Of a DNA stretch of 64,000 nt, positions 47,191 through 56,485 are shown one piece after another. Origin of the DNA: Azorinus chamasolen. Its lineage: Eukaryota > Mollusca > Bivalvia > Cardiida > Solecurtidae. Where the stretch lies: positions 51,857,059 to 51,921,058 of the forward strand of contig OY755252.1 of assembly GCA_963576725.1 (NCBI GenBank), read 5' to 3'. Position numbers and translations under genes: made by a program. The stretch's first letter is position 1, and every line of letters begins with the position of its first letter. The notes under the pieces are model-generated. The model was not told where the DNA came from and searched no databases. It saw nothing but the letters and a program-made list of their open reading frames with translations.

Positions 47191-48982
47191 TAACAAGAGT
47201 ACCGCATACGGTACATAATACGCCCACTTGCAAACTTTCTCTGATTCAACATGCCTTATGGCCATCCTCATATTTACATAGATTTGCATTATTTTTTTAA
47301 GTGCAAGGGCCATAACTCAAAAACAACAAATCAAATGATCCTCAGAATCGACTAAGCTTCAGGTCTTGATGCATTAAACATGTGTATGAAGTTTCATTAA
47401 TATCTGTCAAACAGTTTTGCCAGAAAACAGCGGAAACTATTTACATATATTTGCATTTTTTTAAAGTAAAAGGGCAATAACTCTGAAACGAAAAATCAAA
47501 TAAACCTCAAAATCGACTCAGCATCAGATCTTGATGCATTTAACATTTGTGTGAAGTTTCATTAATATCTCTCAAATAGTTTTTCCAGAAAACGGCGGAC
47601 AAACTATTTGCATTATTTTTTAAGGACAAGGGCCATAACTGTGAAACGAAAAATCAAATGATCCTCAGAATCAATGCAGTTTCAGATCTTGATGCATTAA
47701 ATATTTGTGTGAAGTTTCATTAATATCTCTCAAATAGTTTTCCCAGAAAAAAAGCGGACAAACTATCTGCATATTTTTTAAGGACAAGGGCCATAACTCT
47801 GAAATGAAAAATCAAATGAACCTCAGAATCAACTCAGCTTCAGATCTTGATGCATTAAACATTTGTGTGAAGTTTCATTAATATCTGTCAAACAGTTTTG
47901 CCAGAAAACAGTGGACAAACTATTTGCATGTATTTGCATTATTTTTTAAGTAAAAGGGCCATAACTCCGAAACGACAAATCAAATGAACCTCAGAATCGA
48001 CTCAGCTTCAGACCTTGATGCATTAAACATTTGTGTGAAGTTTCATTAATATCTCTCAAATAGTTTTCCCAGAAAACAGCGGAAAAACTATTAGCATATT
48101 TTTTAAGGACAAGGGCCATAACTCCGAAACGACAAATCAAATGAACCTCAGAATCAACTCAGCTTCAGACCTTGATGCATTAAACATTTGTGTGAAGTTT
48201 CATTAATATCTCTCAAATAGTTTTCCCAGAAAACAGCGGAAAAACTATTAGCATATTTTTTAAGGACAAGGGCCATAACTCCGAAACGACAAATCAAATG
48301 AACCTCAGAATCAACTCAGCTTCAGACCTTGATGCATTAAACATTTGTGTTAAGTTTCATTAATATCTCGCAAATAGTTTTCCCAGAAAACAGCAGAAAA
48401 ACTATTTGCATGTATTTGCATTATTTTTTAAGTAAAAGGGCCATAACTCCGAAACGACAAATCAAATGAACCTCAGAATCAACTCAGCTTCAGATCTTGA
48501 TGCATTAAACATTTGTGTGAAGTTTCATTAATATCTCTCAAATAGTTTTCCCAGAAAACAGTGGACAAACTATTTGCATGTATTTGCATTATTTTTTAAG
48601 TAAAAGGGCCATAACTCCAAAACGACAAATCAAATGAACCTCAGAATCGACTCAGCTTCAGATCTTCATGCATTAAACATTTGTGTGAAGTTTCATTAAT
48701 ATCTCTCAAATAGTTTTCCCAGAAAACAGTGGACAAACTATTTGCATATTTTTAAGGACAAGGGCAATAACTCTGAAATGAAAAATCAAATGAACCTCAG
48801 AATCAACTCAGCTTCAGATCTTGATGCATTTAACATTTGTGTGAAGTTTCATTAATATCTGTCACATAGTTTTCCCAGAAAACAGCGGACAAACAAAATG
48901 TTGACGGACGAACGAACGAACGGACGGACGGACAGGGCCACGACAATATACGACCACCTTTATTAGGTGGGCGTATAAAAAT
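47191..48982 (+). mobile_element. HL-B element, complete
   Basis: The 5' end is TAACAAGAGTACCGCATACG (palindrome GTACCGCATACGGTAC), then ATACGCCCAC. About ten monomers of 157-169 bp follow (key motifs GGGCCATAACTC, TCAAATGAACCTCAG, GTGAAGTTTCATTAATATC). Then come a GACGGACGAACG tract and a hairpin ending GGTGGGCGTATAAAAAT. TACGCCCAC and GTGGGCGTA are inverted end repeats. Confidence 0.85.
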
Positions 48983-49027
48983 AGTACAGCTACATATGGT
49001 ATAAAAATATAGTAACCAATGAGTTCA

Positions 49028-49478
49028 CCATTTACTCCATAAATACGCTTTTCTACGCATTTGCAAACTATAGGGGCCGTCTGATCAGGGTCTGCTCGGT
49101 TTGATCATGATGTAATATAGAAATGATCTTACAGTACCTATCTTGACCAAATATTCCCAGTGTTCATGCGCCATTATAAAAATTCATCTAATTAACATTC
49201 ATGATGTCATTATTTCTTACATGAATAATCATGGAGTAAAGAGTTAACCCTTTACTCCATGGATATTCCAGTAAAAACATAATGACATAATGAATATTAG
49301 TTAGTCAAATTTTTATAATGGCAGAGCAGAGGAAAGTAGACACAGTAGAATCAGATCTATATTATTTCATGAGCAAACAAAGAAGACCTTTATCAGACAT
49401 CTCCTACAGAAGCTGTCTGATCTGGGTCTTCTCTGTTTGCGAAGGCGATAAAAGTCATATTTATGGAGTAAAGGGCGA
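49028..49478. mobile_element. Two TM elements sharing one TTAA
   Basis: Copy 1 ends ATGGAGTAAAGAGTTAA and copy 2 begins in the same TTAA (TTAACCCTTTACTCCATGG) at about 49246. Copy 2 ends TTTATGGAGTAAAGGGC. Confidence 0.7.
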
Positions 49479-49754
49479 AGTATTATGCTAAAATATAACA
49501 AGAACAGTTGTCCATACATTTTGGTCAAGGCTATTCCATTTAAACATTCACCCTGCCCTAGAAATTGGACTTTTCTTTTCTTTAGAAAGTTTTGACCACC
49601 ATATAAACTGGAGGAGTTTTTTGATGACGGCCTGCTCTGTTTATGGAATGCTATATATCTGAGTCGTATTTTTAGTGTGCCATCTCTAAAACTTCAGTTA
49701 AATAAATATTTCATCAACTCATTATTTCTTACATGATTCATTTTGATGTAGGAT

Positions 49755-49885
49755 AACCCTTCACTCCATAAATGTCTTTCTATGCCTTTGCAAATAGAGC
49801 AGGCCCAAATCAGATGGCTCCTATAGTAACTGTCTGATCAGGGTCTGCTCTGTTTGCTTAAGGAATAATATACATCTATTTCTAC
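49755..49885. mobile_element. TM left half
   Basis: AACCCTTCACTCCATAAATG, core GGCTCCTATAGTAACTGTCT. Confidence 0.65.
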
Positions 49886-50290
49886 AATTTTTGCCTGAGC
49901 AAAAATGTCCTGTATTCTATAAGAGGACAAAAATTAGAACAGGATCTTCACCCTATTGAATTTATTGTTTTCCTTGGATGAGGTGTATGTTTAAATTTTA
50001 TGGAAATAGTTCTTGACCTTAATTTGACTAAGGCACACCAATTTCATTGCATAGAATTATTTTGACACTAAATATTATGATTATGTATCTACTAAAAACA
50101 CAAAACATGATTGCACAATATGAACTACATCTCTGCCAAGCTTTTTTTCTTTTTAAAAAACCCCAATAGACTTAAAGTATGAAACAGCTTGGGTACTGAC
50201 AAGGTGCTGATTTACTTGACATATCATCTGGATCTAAATTGCTTGTAAATCACTCATGGCAGTGAAAGAGTAAAGAGTTGGAGACAGCAA

Positions 50291-50473
50291 TTATGTCGTG
50301 AAATCTGGTTTTTGAATACTCATATTTTTCCTAATCTGTTCTATCAGTTGATCTGAAATCTGACTGACTGGTCGGTCCAGATCATGGTGGGGATGTCCCA
50401 TTAGGTTACAGCTTTGATATTCGAAAGTGCCGTCTATCACATTCGAACCTATACTGGAGTCGGCCATGTCTCT
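50291..50473 (-). CDS. Terminal exon of the unidentified minus-strand gene
   Basis: 60 residues then TAA. The upstream side has a pyrimidine-rich tract and TGTATTCTACAG. An internal Met (RDMADSS) is close to the acceptor, so a start inside this exon (58 aa) is the alternative. Polar with a Gln/Ile-rich helix (SQISDQLIEQIRKNM). No recognised domain. Confidence 0.45.
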   Translation of the reverse strand, partial: RDMADSSIGSNVIDGTFEYQSCNLMGHPHHDLDRPVSQISDQLIEQIRKNMSIQKPDFTT

Positions 50474-52284
50474 CTGTAGAATACACAGTAAAAATTGCAA
50501 CATTAAAAACTCCCAACATAAAAAGAAATCCAACATACAACTAATCTCATATTTAAACCTTTCCCCCCCCCCCCCCCCCATAGAGATGACCTGCCAGTAA
50601 AATAAACATTAAAACCTACAGATACAGCAGAATCCCTCCAAAGCAGAATCTCATTTTGACACCTGGCCAACAGTTTCTCAAAAGCTCGATTGAAACGGGA
50701 GTAGTCAAAATTGCACCAGATCCAAATTTGAGAAGACCATTATTTTTTTCAGCGGGGCAAGGGTTAATGAATTATCATGAAGCAATCAAAACATGCATAG
50801 ATGTGCATTAGCGAAGGGGTTAACATAACTCTTAACCCTTTACTTCATAGATATGCCTTTGCAAACAAAGTAGGCCCAGATCAGATGGCTTATGTAGCAG
50901 CCTTCTGATCAGGGTCTGCTCTGATTCATATGGAACTAGAACTATCACTAAAGGTGATGAGTATCCCGCAAAGCAGCCTTGATCGCAAATCCAAGGGCTA
51001 ATATCTTCTGTATGTTATATACTGAAAAAACTAGAACCATCACTAAAGGAATACCCTCGCTCAGCTGCCTTGTTCGCAAATCAAGCAAGATTTGTGCCAG
51101 GTTGTGCCACGGACGGATAGACGGACAGACCAACCAACTAACACACTGACTCCCGTATACCCCCTCTCAAACATCGTTTGCAGGGGTATAATTATGTGAT
51201 GCAGAGTTATACTTCACAGAGATCATGTGTATCAACTTTCATTAAATTATGTTGAAAACTGTAGAAGTTCACTCCACAACCATTATTGGCTAGCAACACA
51301 CATGGTACAAATTCACGGGCAGAAAACTGTTAGATACTGTACTGTTATGAACCTGTACACTTCAAAGAGACCGTGTGAAAACGGATGAAAACTGTAATAG
51401 TAGTTTGTACCATAAGTTCATAGTTACCCCAACACAACAGTAAACAATTACATCTAAGTTAAAAGGCAGGTAACTCAATATAACCTTGAGACAGGCAAAC
51501 AAAGATTATTTAATGGCCAAATACACTTCACAGAGGCCATGTATAAAACCTTCATTGAAATCTGTAGAAACTAGAACTACAACTAAAGGTGATTAATACA
51601 TGCCCAAATGATAACCAAAATCCTCAAAGTTCAAGGGGAGATAATTTTGCAATGCCTAGCATTAAACGCATGAAAATTGTCTTACACATATTCTATTGCA
51701 TTATTTTGTATGCCAAATATAATTCCTGTTACTGGCAAAAATGACAAAAATACTGACAAGTTCAAAGGAAGATAATTCTGCAATGCCTGGCACTAGACAC
51801 ATAAAATTTAGTCTGGAACATCTACTTAAGTTATTTTGTATGGCAAGTATCAATTCAATAACTGGAGTTCGCGATACTAACTACCTATGATTCATGTCAA
51901 AATGACAACAAAATACTCAAAGTTCAAGCAGAAATATTTCTGCAATACTGGCGCTAAACAAATAAAATCTGTGTTTTGCACTTCTACTATTCAATGTTAT
52001 TATGTATACATACAAATGATAAATTCATTAACTTTCAAACTGAAGGAGAAATTTGCGACACCCATTTTTAGGGTAGGGTCAGGTAAAAGGGATATGATCT
52101 GTATAGATAAGCCCAATAAAGAAACTGAATTGAATGCAAACAGTATCCAACAAAATAGGTCTGTCTAAACGCCAACATTTGATTATATACTGTACCTCTG
52201 AATCAAAACAATCGAGTCTCTCTGGAAATAACAAGGTAACCACACGCTTCATGATGTCAGTGGCATCTGCAGGACTTCCCAAAG
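50291..52284 (-). CDS. 3' end of an unidentified minus-strand gene (two exons seen)
   Basis: An 89-nt internal exon (52284 down to 52196) has acceptor TTTTTTCTTCAG| and donor GAG|GTACAG. It encodes 29 codons with the segment ATDIMKRVVTLLFPERLDC. It ends in phase 0. The next candidate exon (50473 down to 50291, acceptor TGTATTCTACAG|AGA) starts in phase 0, encodes 60 residues including HPHHDLDRPVSQISDQLIEQ and QKPDFTT, then stops. The two agree in phase and have codon-like composition in an otherwise repetitive region, so I think they are real exons. I do not recognise the protein: no catalytic motif, membrane segment or zinc-finger pattern is visible. Further exons between or upstream are possible. 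A TTTATT (AATAAA on the minus strand) at 49961-49966 could be its poly(A) signal. Confidence 0.5.
50835..50935. mobile_element. TM left half in the minus-strand gene intron
   Basis: TTAACCCTTTACTTCATAGA and CCTTCTGATCAGGGTCTGCT. Confidence 0.65.
50945..51192 (+). mobile_element. HL-type 3' end (GGGGTATA family)
   Basis: A partial monomer duplicated once (ACTAGAACCATCACTAAAGG), the tract CACGGACGGATAGACGGAC, and hairpin TATACCCC...GGGGTATAATT. It lies in the intron between the two exons of the minus-strand gene. Confidence 0.5.
51560..52060. repeat. Monomer array of about 150 bp
   Basis: Three diverged units sharing AAAGTTCAAGG, GATAATTCTGCAATGCCTGG and TTATTTTGTATGCCAA. No termini seen. In the intron of the minus-strand gene. 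Confidence 0.5.
52196..52284 (-). CDS. Internal exon of the unidentified minus-strand gene
   Basis: 89 nt, entered with two bases of a split codon and left in phase 0. The short helix-like peptide contains TDIMKRVVTLLFPE. Both splice sites match consensus on the minus strand. An HL-A element (52351-53011) lies just upstream of it in antisense orientation. Confidence 0.5.
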
Positions 52285-52350
52285 CTGAAGAAAAAATATA
52301 CAGTAACACCCTTCTAAACCGGACGCTCAAATTCGTATCAAAGCTGAAGA

Positions 52351-53011
52351 AAACAAGAGGGTCAGAATGGCCCTGACATCGCTCACCAGACAATCAGAGG
52401 AGAAGATTTTCAAAGTTTCACTATATGTTTCTATAGAAAACCAGCCGACCCTGGGGCTGGGCCAATTTTGACCCAAGGAGCATAATTTGTACAACTTTTG
52501 TAGAGGAACTGAACATGATGCTATGTGCAAAATATGAAAGCTGAGAACCTTCCAGTTTTAGAGGAGAAGATTTTAAAGTTTCCACTATATGTTTCTATTG
52601 AAAACCGGCGTGGCCAATTTTAATCCCAGAGGCATAATTTATATAACTTTTGTAGAGGTCCTGAACATGATGCTATGTGCCAAATATGAAAGCTGAGAAC
52701 CTTCCAGTTTCAGAGAAGATTTTCAAAGTTTTACTATATGTTTCTATAGAAAACATGGCACCCCTGGGGCAGGGCAAATTTTTAACCCAGGGGCATAATT
52801 TATAAAACTTTTGTAGAGGACCTACAGATGATGTTATGTACCAAAGATGAAAGCTGAGAACCCTGTAGATTCAGTGGAGAAGATTTTTAATGGTTGAAAT
52901 TGTTGACGCCCAACGACGGACACCGCACGACGGATGGCGCACGCTGAAGGACGACTTCAGGTGATCACAAAAGCTCACCCTGAGCACAAAAGTGCTCTGG
53001 TGAGCTAAAAA
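52351..53011 (+). mobile_element. HL-A element, both ends present
   Basis: AAACAAGAGGGTCAGAATGG to GGTGAGCTAAAAA with three monomers and a GACGG tract. The 3' end abuts the 5' end of an HL-F element, as if inserted into it. It lies antisense to the unidentified minus-strand gene. Confidence 0.8.
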
Positions 53012-53170
53012 GATGTTTGTGAAACACTTTGCCCCCGGCATGACCTTTGATGTTGACCTTCTCTGTTTGCAATGTAGGAGCTGTCTGATCTGATCTGACC
53101 CTGACCATAAGTCACCCTTAAAAATAGTCCCCTCCATAAGCTGCATATGCATGCAAGTTTGAAGTTTATT

Positions 53171-53330
53171 TAAGAAATGAATGACGTGCTCCCGGTGTTC
53201 ATTGGGTTATGCAACGCATAGCTTTACGAGCAAAGTTAGTGAAGCCCGAAGGGCTTCACATGAATCTTTGCTCGTAAAGCTATGCGTTGCATAACCCAAT
53301 GAGCACCGAGAGCACGTCATTTATTTCTTA
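53171..53330. repeat. 160-bp near-perfect palindrome
   Basis: The outer arms TAAGAAATGAATGACGTGCT and AGCACGTCATTTATTTCTTA converge on a centre AAGCCCGAAGGGCTT at 53250. Equivalent copies lie at 56524-56683 and 59880-60039. This is the left edge of the insertion that splits HL-F. Confidence 0.85.
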
Positions 53331-53640
53331 TATTTATATTCCATTGTATTTCTTATATTTCAACGGATTTTTTTTACCGGTCACGTAATAATAGCCGCTA
53401 TCTAGGTCGTTGCCAGGTTCGTTTCTAACGTAGTAGGATCTCTATATATGGTATGAAAAATAGTCCCAAATACATATTATAAATATAGAATGAATACAAG
53501 ATTTTAATCAGTAAATTTCCAGCTATGTTTAAAGAAAAGATTATCGAGATATTTCAAACCATATATATTTACGAAATGTTGGTATTAAAGCATCTTCTGG
53601 AATGTAGGTCGCGGTGTTGAAGCCAATTTACTCAACCGCC

Positions 53641-53754
53641 ATGCTTGATCGCAAGCAGGTCACAACGTTGGATTTTATTCTCGAATTTTTCTTTGTTAAC
53701 GGTAAGGACATTGACTTATTTATGCTTCACTCATTACTTGATAATATATTTTGA
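53641..53754 (+). other. Exon-like 37-codon frame inside the inserted segment (three copies)
   Basis: ATG 53641 opens MLDRKQVTTLDFILEFFFVN and continues to TGA at 53754. After codon 21 it meets AACG|GTAAGG, a strong donor match, so it may be a first coding exon with about 300 bp of less AT-rich upstream DNA. Copies at 56994 and 60350 are the same. No family recognised. It could be a captured gene start or an element's own first exon. Confidence 0.25.
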
Positions 53755-54249
53755 TACGCCACGGCTGTTAAAGTTGGCAATATTATGTATTCAAGCGATA
53801 ATTCTCAGTAAGAAGATGCCACATTTCAAATACTCCGCGCTTACACAGCGGAATTCTTGGAAAAGGAGAACCGGCTCAAACCGGTATTGAAATGAACGTT
53901 CAATGGAAAATACAACTTTCTTTTTAGAATAAGGTTATATAAGGACGTTGCAGGGCGAATGTAAATATAATAATATGTGCAATGGCAACAAACTTATTGC
54001 AACATTTAAGTTGGGGACAAACAGACACCAACCAACCAACAGAACAGACAGAGCAAAAACAATATGCCCCCCCCCCCCTTCTCTCTTTACAGATCTGAGG
54101 GGGCATAAACATACACAGTTAAACCCTTCTAAACAAGACATTTAAATTAGTATCAATATGCCAGTCTGTAAGACAGGTGGCAGCTTAATCGAGAGTTAAA
54201 GTCAGGCAGAAAGCTCCCAAAGGAGCTCTCTGCATGACTCTCATCCTGT

Positions 54250-54535
54250 TTTAACCCTTGCCCTGTTGATTATTCATGTGAGAAATAATGACATCATGAA
54301 TATTCATTAGCTGAATTTTGATAATAGCATATGTACACAGGAGGTTTGGTATTAGAAGAAACTGTAGAGCCAGATCTATAATAATATCATAAGCAAACAG
54401 TGCGGACCCTGATCAGAAGGCTCCTACAGGATCTGTCTGATCTGGGTCTACTCTGCAATGCAGAAGATGTATCTGATCTGGGATAACTCTGTTTGCAAAC
54501 ATGTGAAAAAGCGTTTATATGAAGGAAAGGGTAGC
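54250..54535. mobile_element. TM element inside the 3.35-kb unit
   Basis: TTAACCCTTGCCCTGTTGAT to TATATGAAGGAAAGGGT, with a partly duplicated right core. Copies in units 2 and 3 start near 57605 and 60957. A further TM element in each unit (55745 on) carries the 49-bp array. Confidence 0.7.
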
Positions 54536-54589
54536 AACCACCTGTCTAAAAAGATCAAAATTCTTCTTTACTACAATTCTGGTACAGAA

Positions 54590-54885
54590 GAGTTTTACTG
54601 TAGTGATATTGTACAACTCTATACTATGACAACTTAAGAGTTTTACTGTAGTGATATTGTACAACTCTATACTAACTCTATACTATGACAACTTAAGAGT
54701 TTTACTGTAGTGATGTTGTACAACTCTATACTATGACAACTTAATAGTTGTACTGTAGTGATATTGTACAACTCTATACTATGACAACTTAATAGTTTTA
54801 CTGTAGTGATACTGTACAACTCTACACTATGACAACAGTTTTACTGTAGTGATATTGTACAACTCTATACTATGACAACTTAATA
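54590..54885. repeat. 48-bp minisatellite
   Basis: About six copies of a unit containing GTTTTACTGTAGTGATATTG and ACAACTCTATACTATGACAA. Also at about 57943-58238 and 61282-61525. Confidence 0.9.
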
Positions 54886-55108
54886 GCCTCACTCTGGCTC
54901 ATTTACTCTTTAGTTCATGGATAATTTAGTAAGAAATAATGACATCATGAACATTAATTAGACGAGTAGTGAATTTTTTGCCATGTCAGAAATTGTATAA
55001 TTGGATCTATATTGTTTGATAAGCAAACAGAGTAGACCCAGATCAGATTGCCCCCTGTAGGAGTCATAAGTTCTTGAACTTCTATTAGCAAAAGTGTTTA
55101 AAGTTGCA

Positions 55109-55610
55109 TCAAACAACCACCCGCTTTTAAAGACCACTAATTTCATTAAGCAACCACTCGCTTTTAAAGACCATTAATTTCATTAAGCAACCACCCGCTT
55201 TTAAAGACCACTAATTTCATTAAGCAACCACCCGCTTTTAAATACCACTAATTTCATTAAGCAACCACCCGCTTTTAAAGACCACTAATTTCATTAAGCA
55301 ACCACCCGCTTTTAAAGACCACTAATTTCATTAAGCAACCACCCGCTTTTAAAGACCACTAATTTCATTAAGCAACCACCCGCTTTTAAAGACCACTAAT
55401 TTCATTAAGCAACCACCCGCTTTTAAAGACCACTAATTTCATTAAGCAACCACCCGCTTTTAAAGACCACTAATTTCATTAAGCAACCACCCGCTTTTAA
55501 AGACCACTAATTTCATTAAGCAACCACACGCTTTTAAAGACCACTAATTTCATTAAGCAACCACCCGCTTTTAAAGACCACTAATTTCATTAAGCAACCA
55601 CATGCTTTGG
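55109..55610. repeat. 37-bp minisatellite
   Basis: About 13 nearly identical units with AAGCAACCACCCGC and AAGACCACTAATTTCATT. Equivalent arrays at about 58464-58965 and 61757-62290; the third has one or two more units and some CACATGC variants. Confidence 0.92.
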
Positions 55611-55886
55611 TCACAAGACCACTAATATGCTATAGAACGGTTCAACTATGAGGTCTCTATCTCTAATAGTTATGGCCAACTATAAAGTTTGAGTTTTGTG
55701 TAGTTTGTGTATGGTTTCCAAAATCTATTTACCATTTGCACACTATTAACCCTTTCCCTGTTTAACATTTATTCAAGAGTTCTTCACCTCATGAATAATC
55801 ATTGACATAATCAATAATACAGAACATGGAAAAGGGAACTATTTCACTGTTGTGGAAACTGCATAATCAGATCTATAAATACCCAT

Positions 55887-56170
55887 AAGCAAACAGAGGA
55901 GACCCTGATCAGATGGCTCCTACAGGAGCTGTGTGTAGCAAACAGAGCAGACCCTGATCAGATGGCTCCTACAGGAGCTGTGTGTAGCAAACAGAGCAGA
56001 CCCTGATCAGATGGCTCCTACAGGAGCTGTGTGTAGCAAACAGAGCAGACCCTGATCAGATGGCTCCTACAGGAGCTGTGTGTAACAGAGCAGACCCTGA
56101 TCAGATGGCTCCTACAGGAGCTGTGTGTAGCAAACAGAGGAGACCCTGATCAGATGGCTCCTACAGGAGC
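55887..56170. repeat. 49-bp array of TM core
   Basis: About six units, each AGCAAACAGAGCAGACCCTG plus the palindrome GGCTCCTACAGGAGC. Equivalent arrays at about 59243-59525 and 62572-62952 (eight units). Confidence 0.9.
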
Positions 56171-56485
56171 TATGTGATCTGGGTCTACTCTGTTTGCAAA
56201 TGTGTGAAAGAGCATTTATATGAAGGAAAGGTAGAGTAACTGTCAACAGCTTTCTTATATCGACTTTCTTTTCTGCAACACAATCAGAGAGTACAAAAGT
56301 TTGGATCCTTACGCGATGATGAATAACTGGCATCTCATCTGGATGCCAAATGCATAAGTAATCAAGAATTCTCCAAGATTCAGCAAAAGCAAAAACTGAT
56401 TATTAGGAAAAGCCTACAATTAGATTAATTGTTATAATATCACATGGACACAAAATGTTTTGTCCAGGGCAGAAAGAGTAACATC

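Larger units (their letters stand above)
53012..54112 (+). mobile_element. HL-F element split by an 0.8-kb insertion
   Basis: The 5' part (GATGTTTGTGAAACAC to GTTTGAAGTT, about 53012-53166) also carries an inserted scrap of TM core at 53061-53105. After the insertion, HL-F resumes at about 53980 (GTTGGGGACAAACAGACACC) and ends in the hairpin TATGCCCCC...GGGGGCATAAAC at 54112. Confidence 0.6.
53133..56485. repeat. 3.35-kb tandem segment, unit 1
   Basis: Runs from CTCCATAAGCTGC (inside HL-F) to GAAAGAGTAACATC. It contains in order: a 160-bp palindrome, an exon-like frame, the HL-F 3' end, a TM element, a 48-bp array, a 37-bp array, a 49-bp TM-core array and a short hairpin element. 3,353 bp, nearly identical to the next two units. 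Confidence 0.9.
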
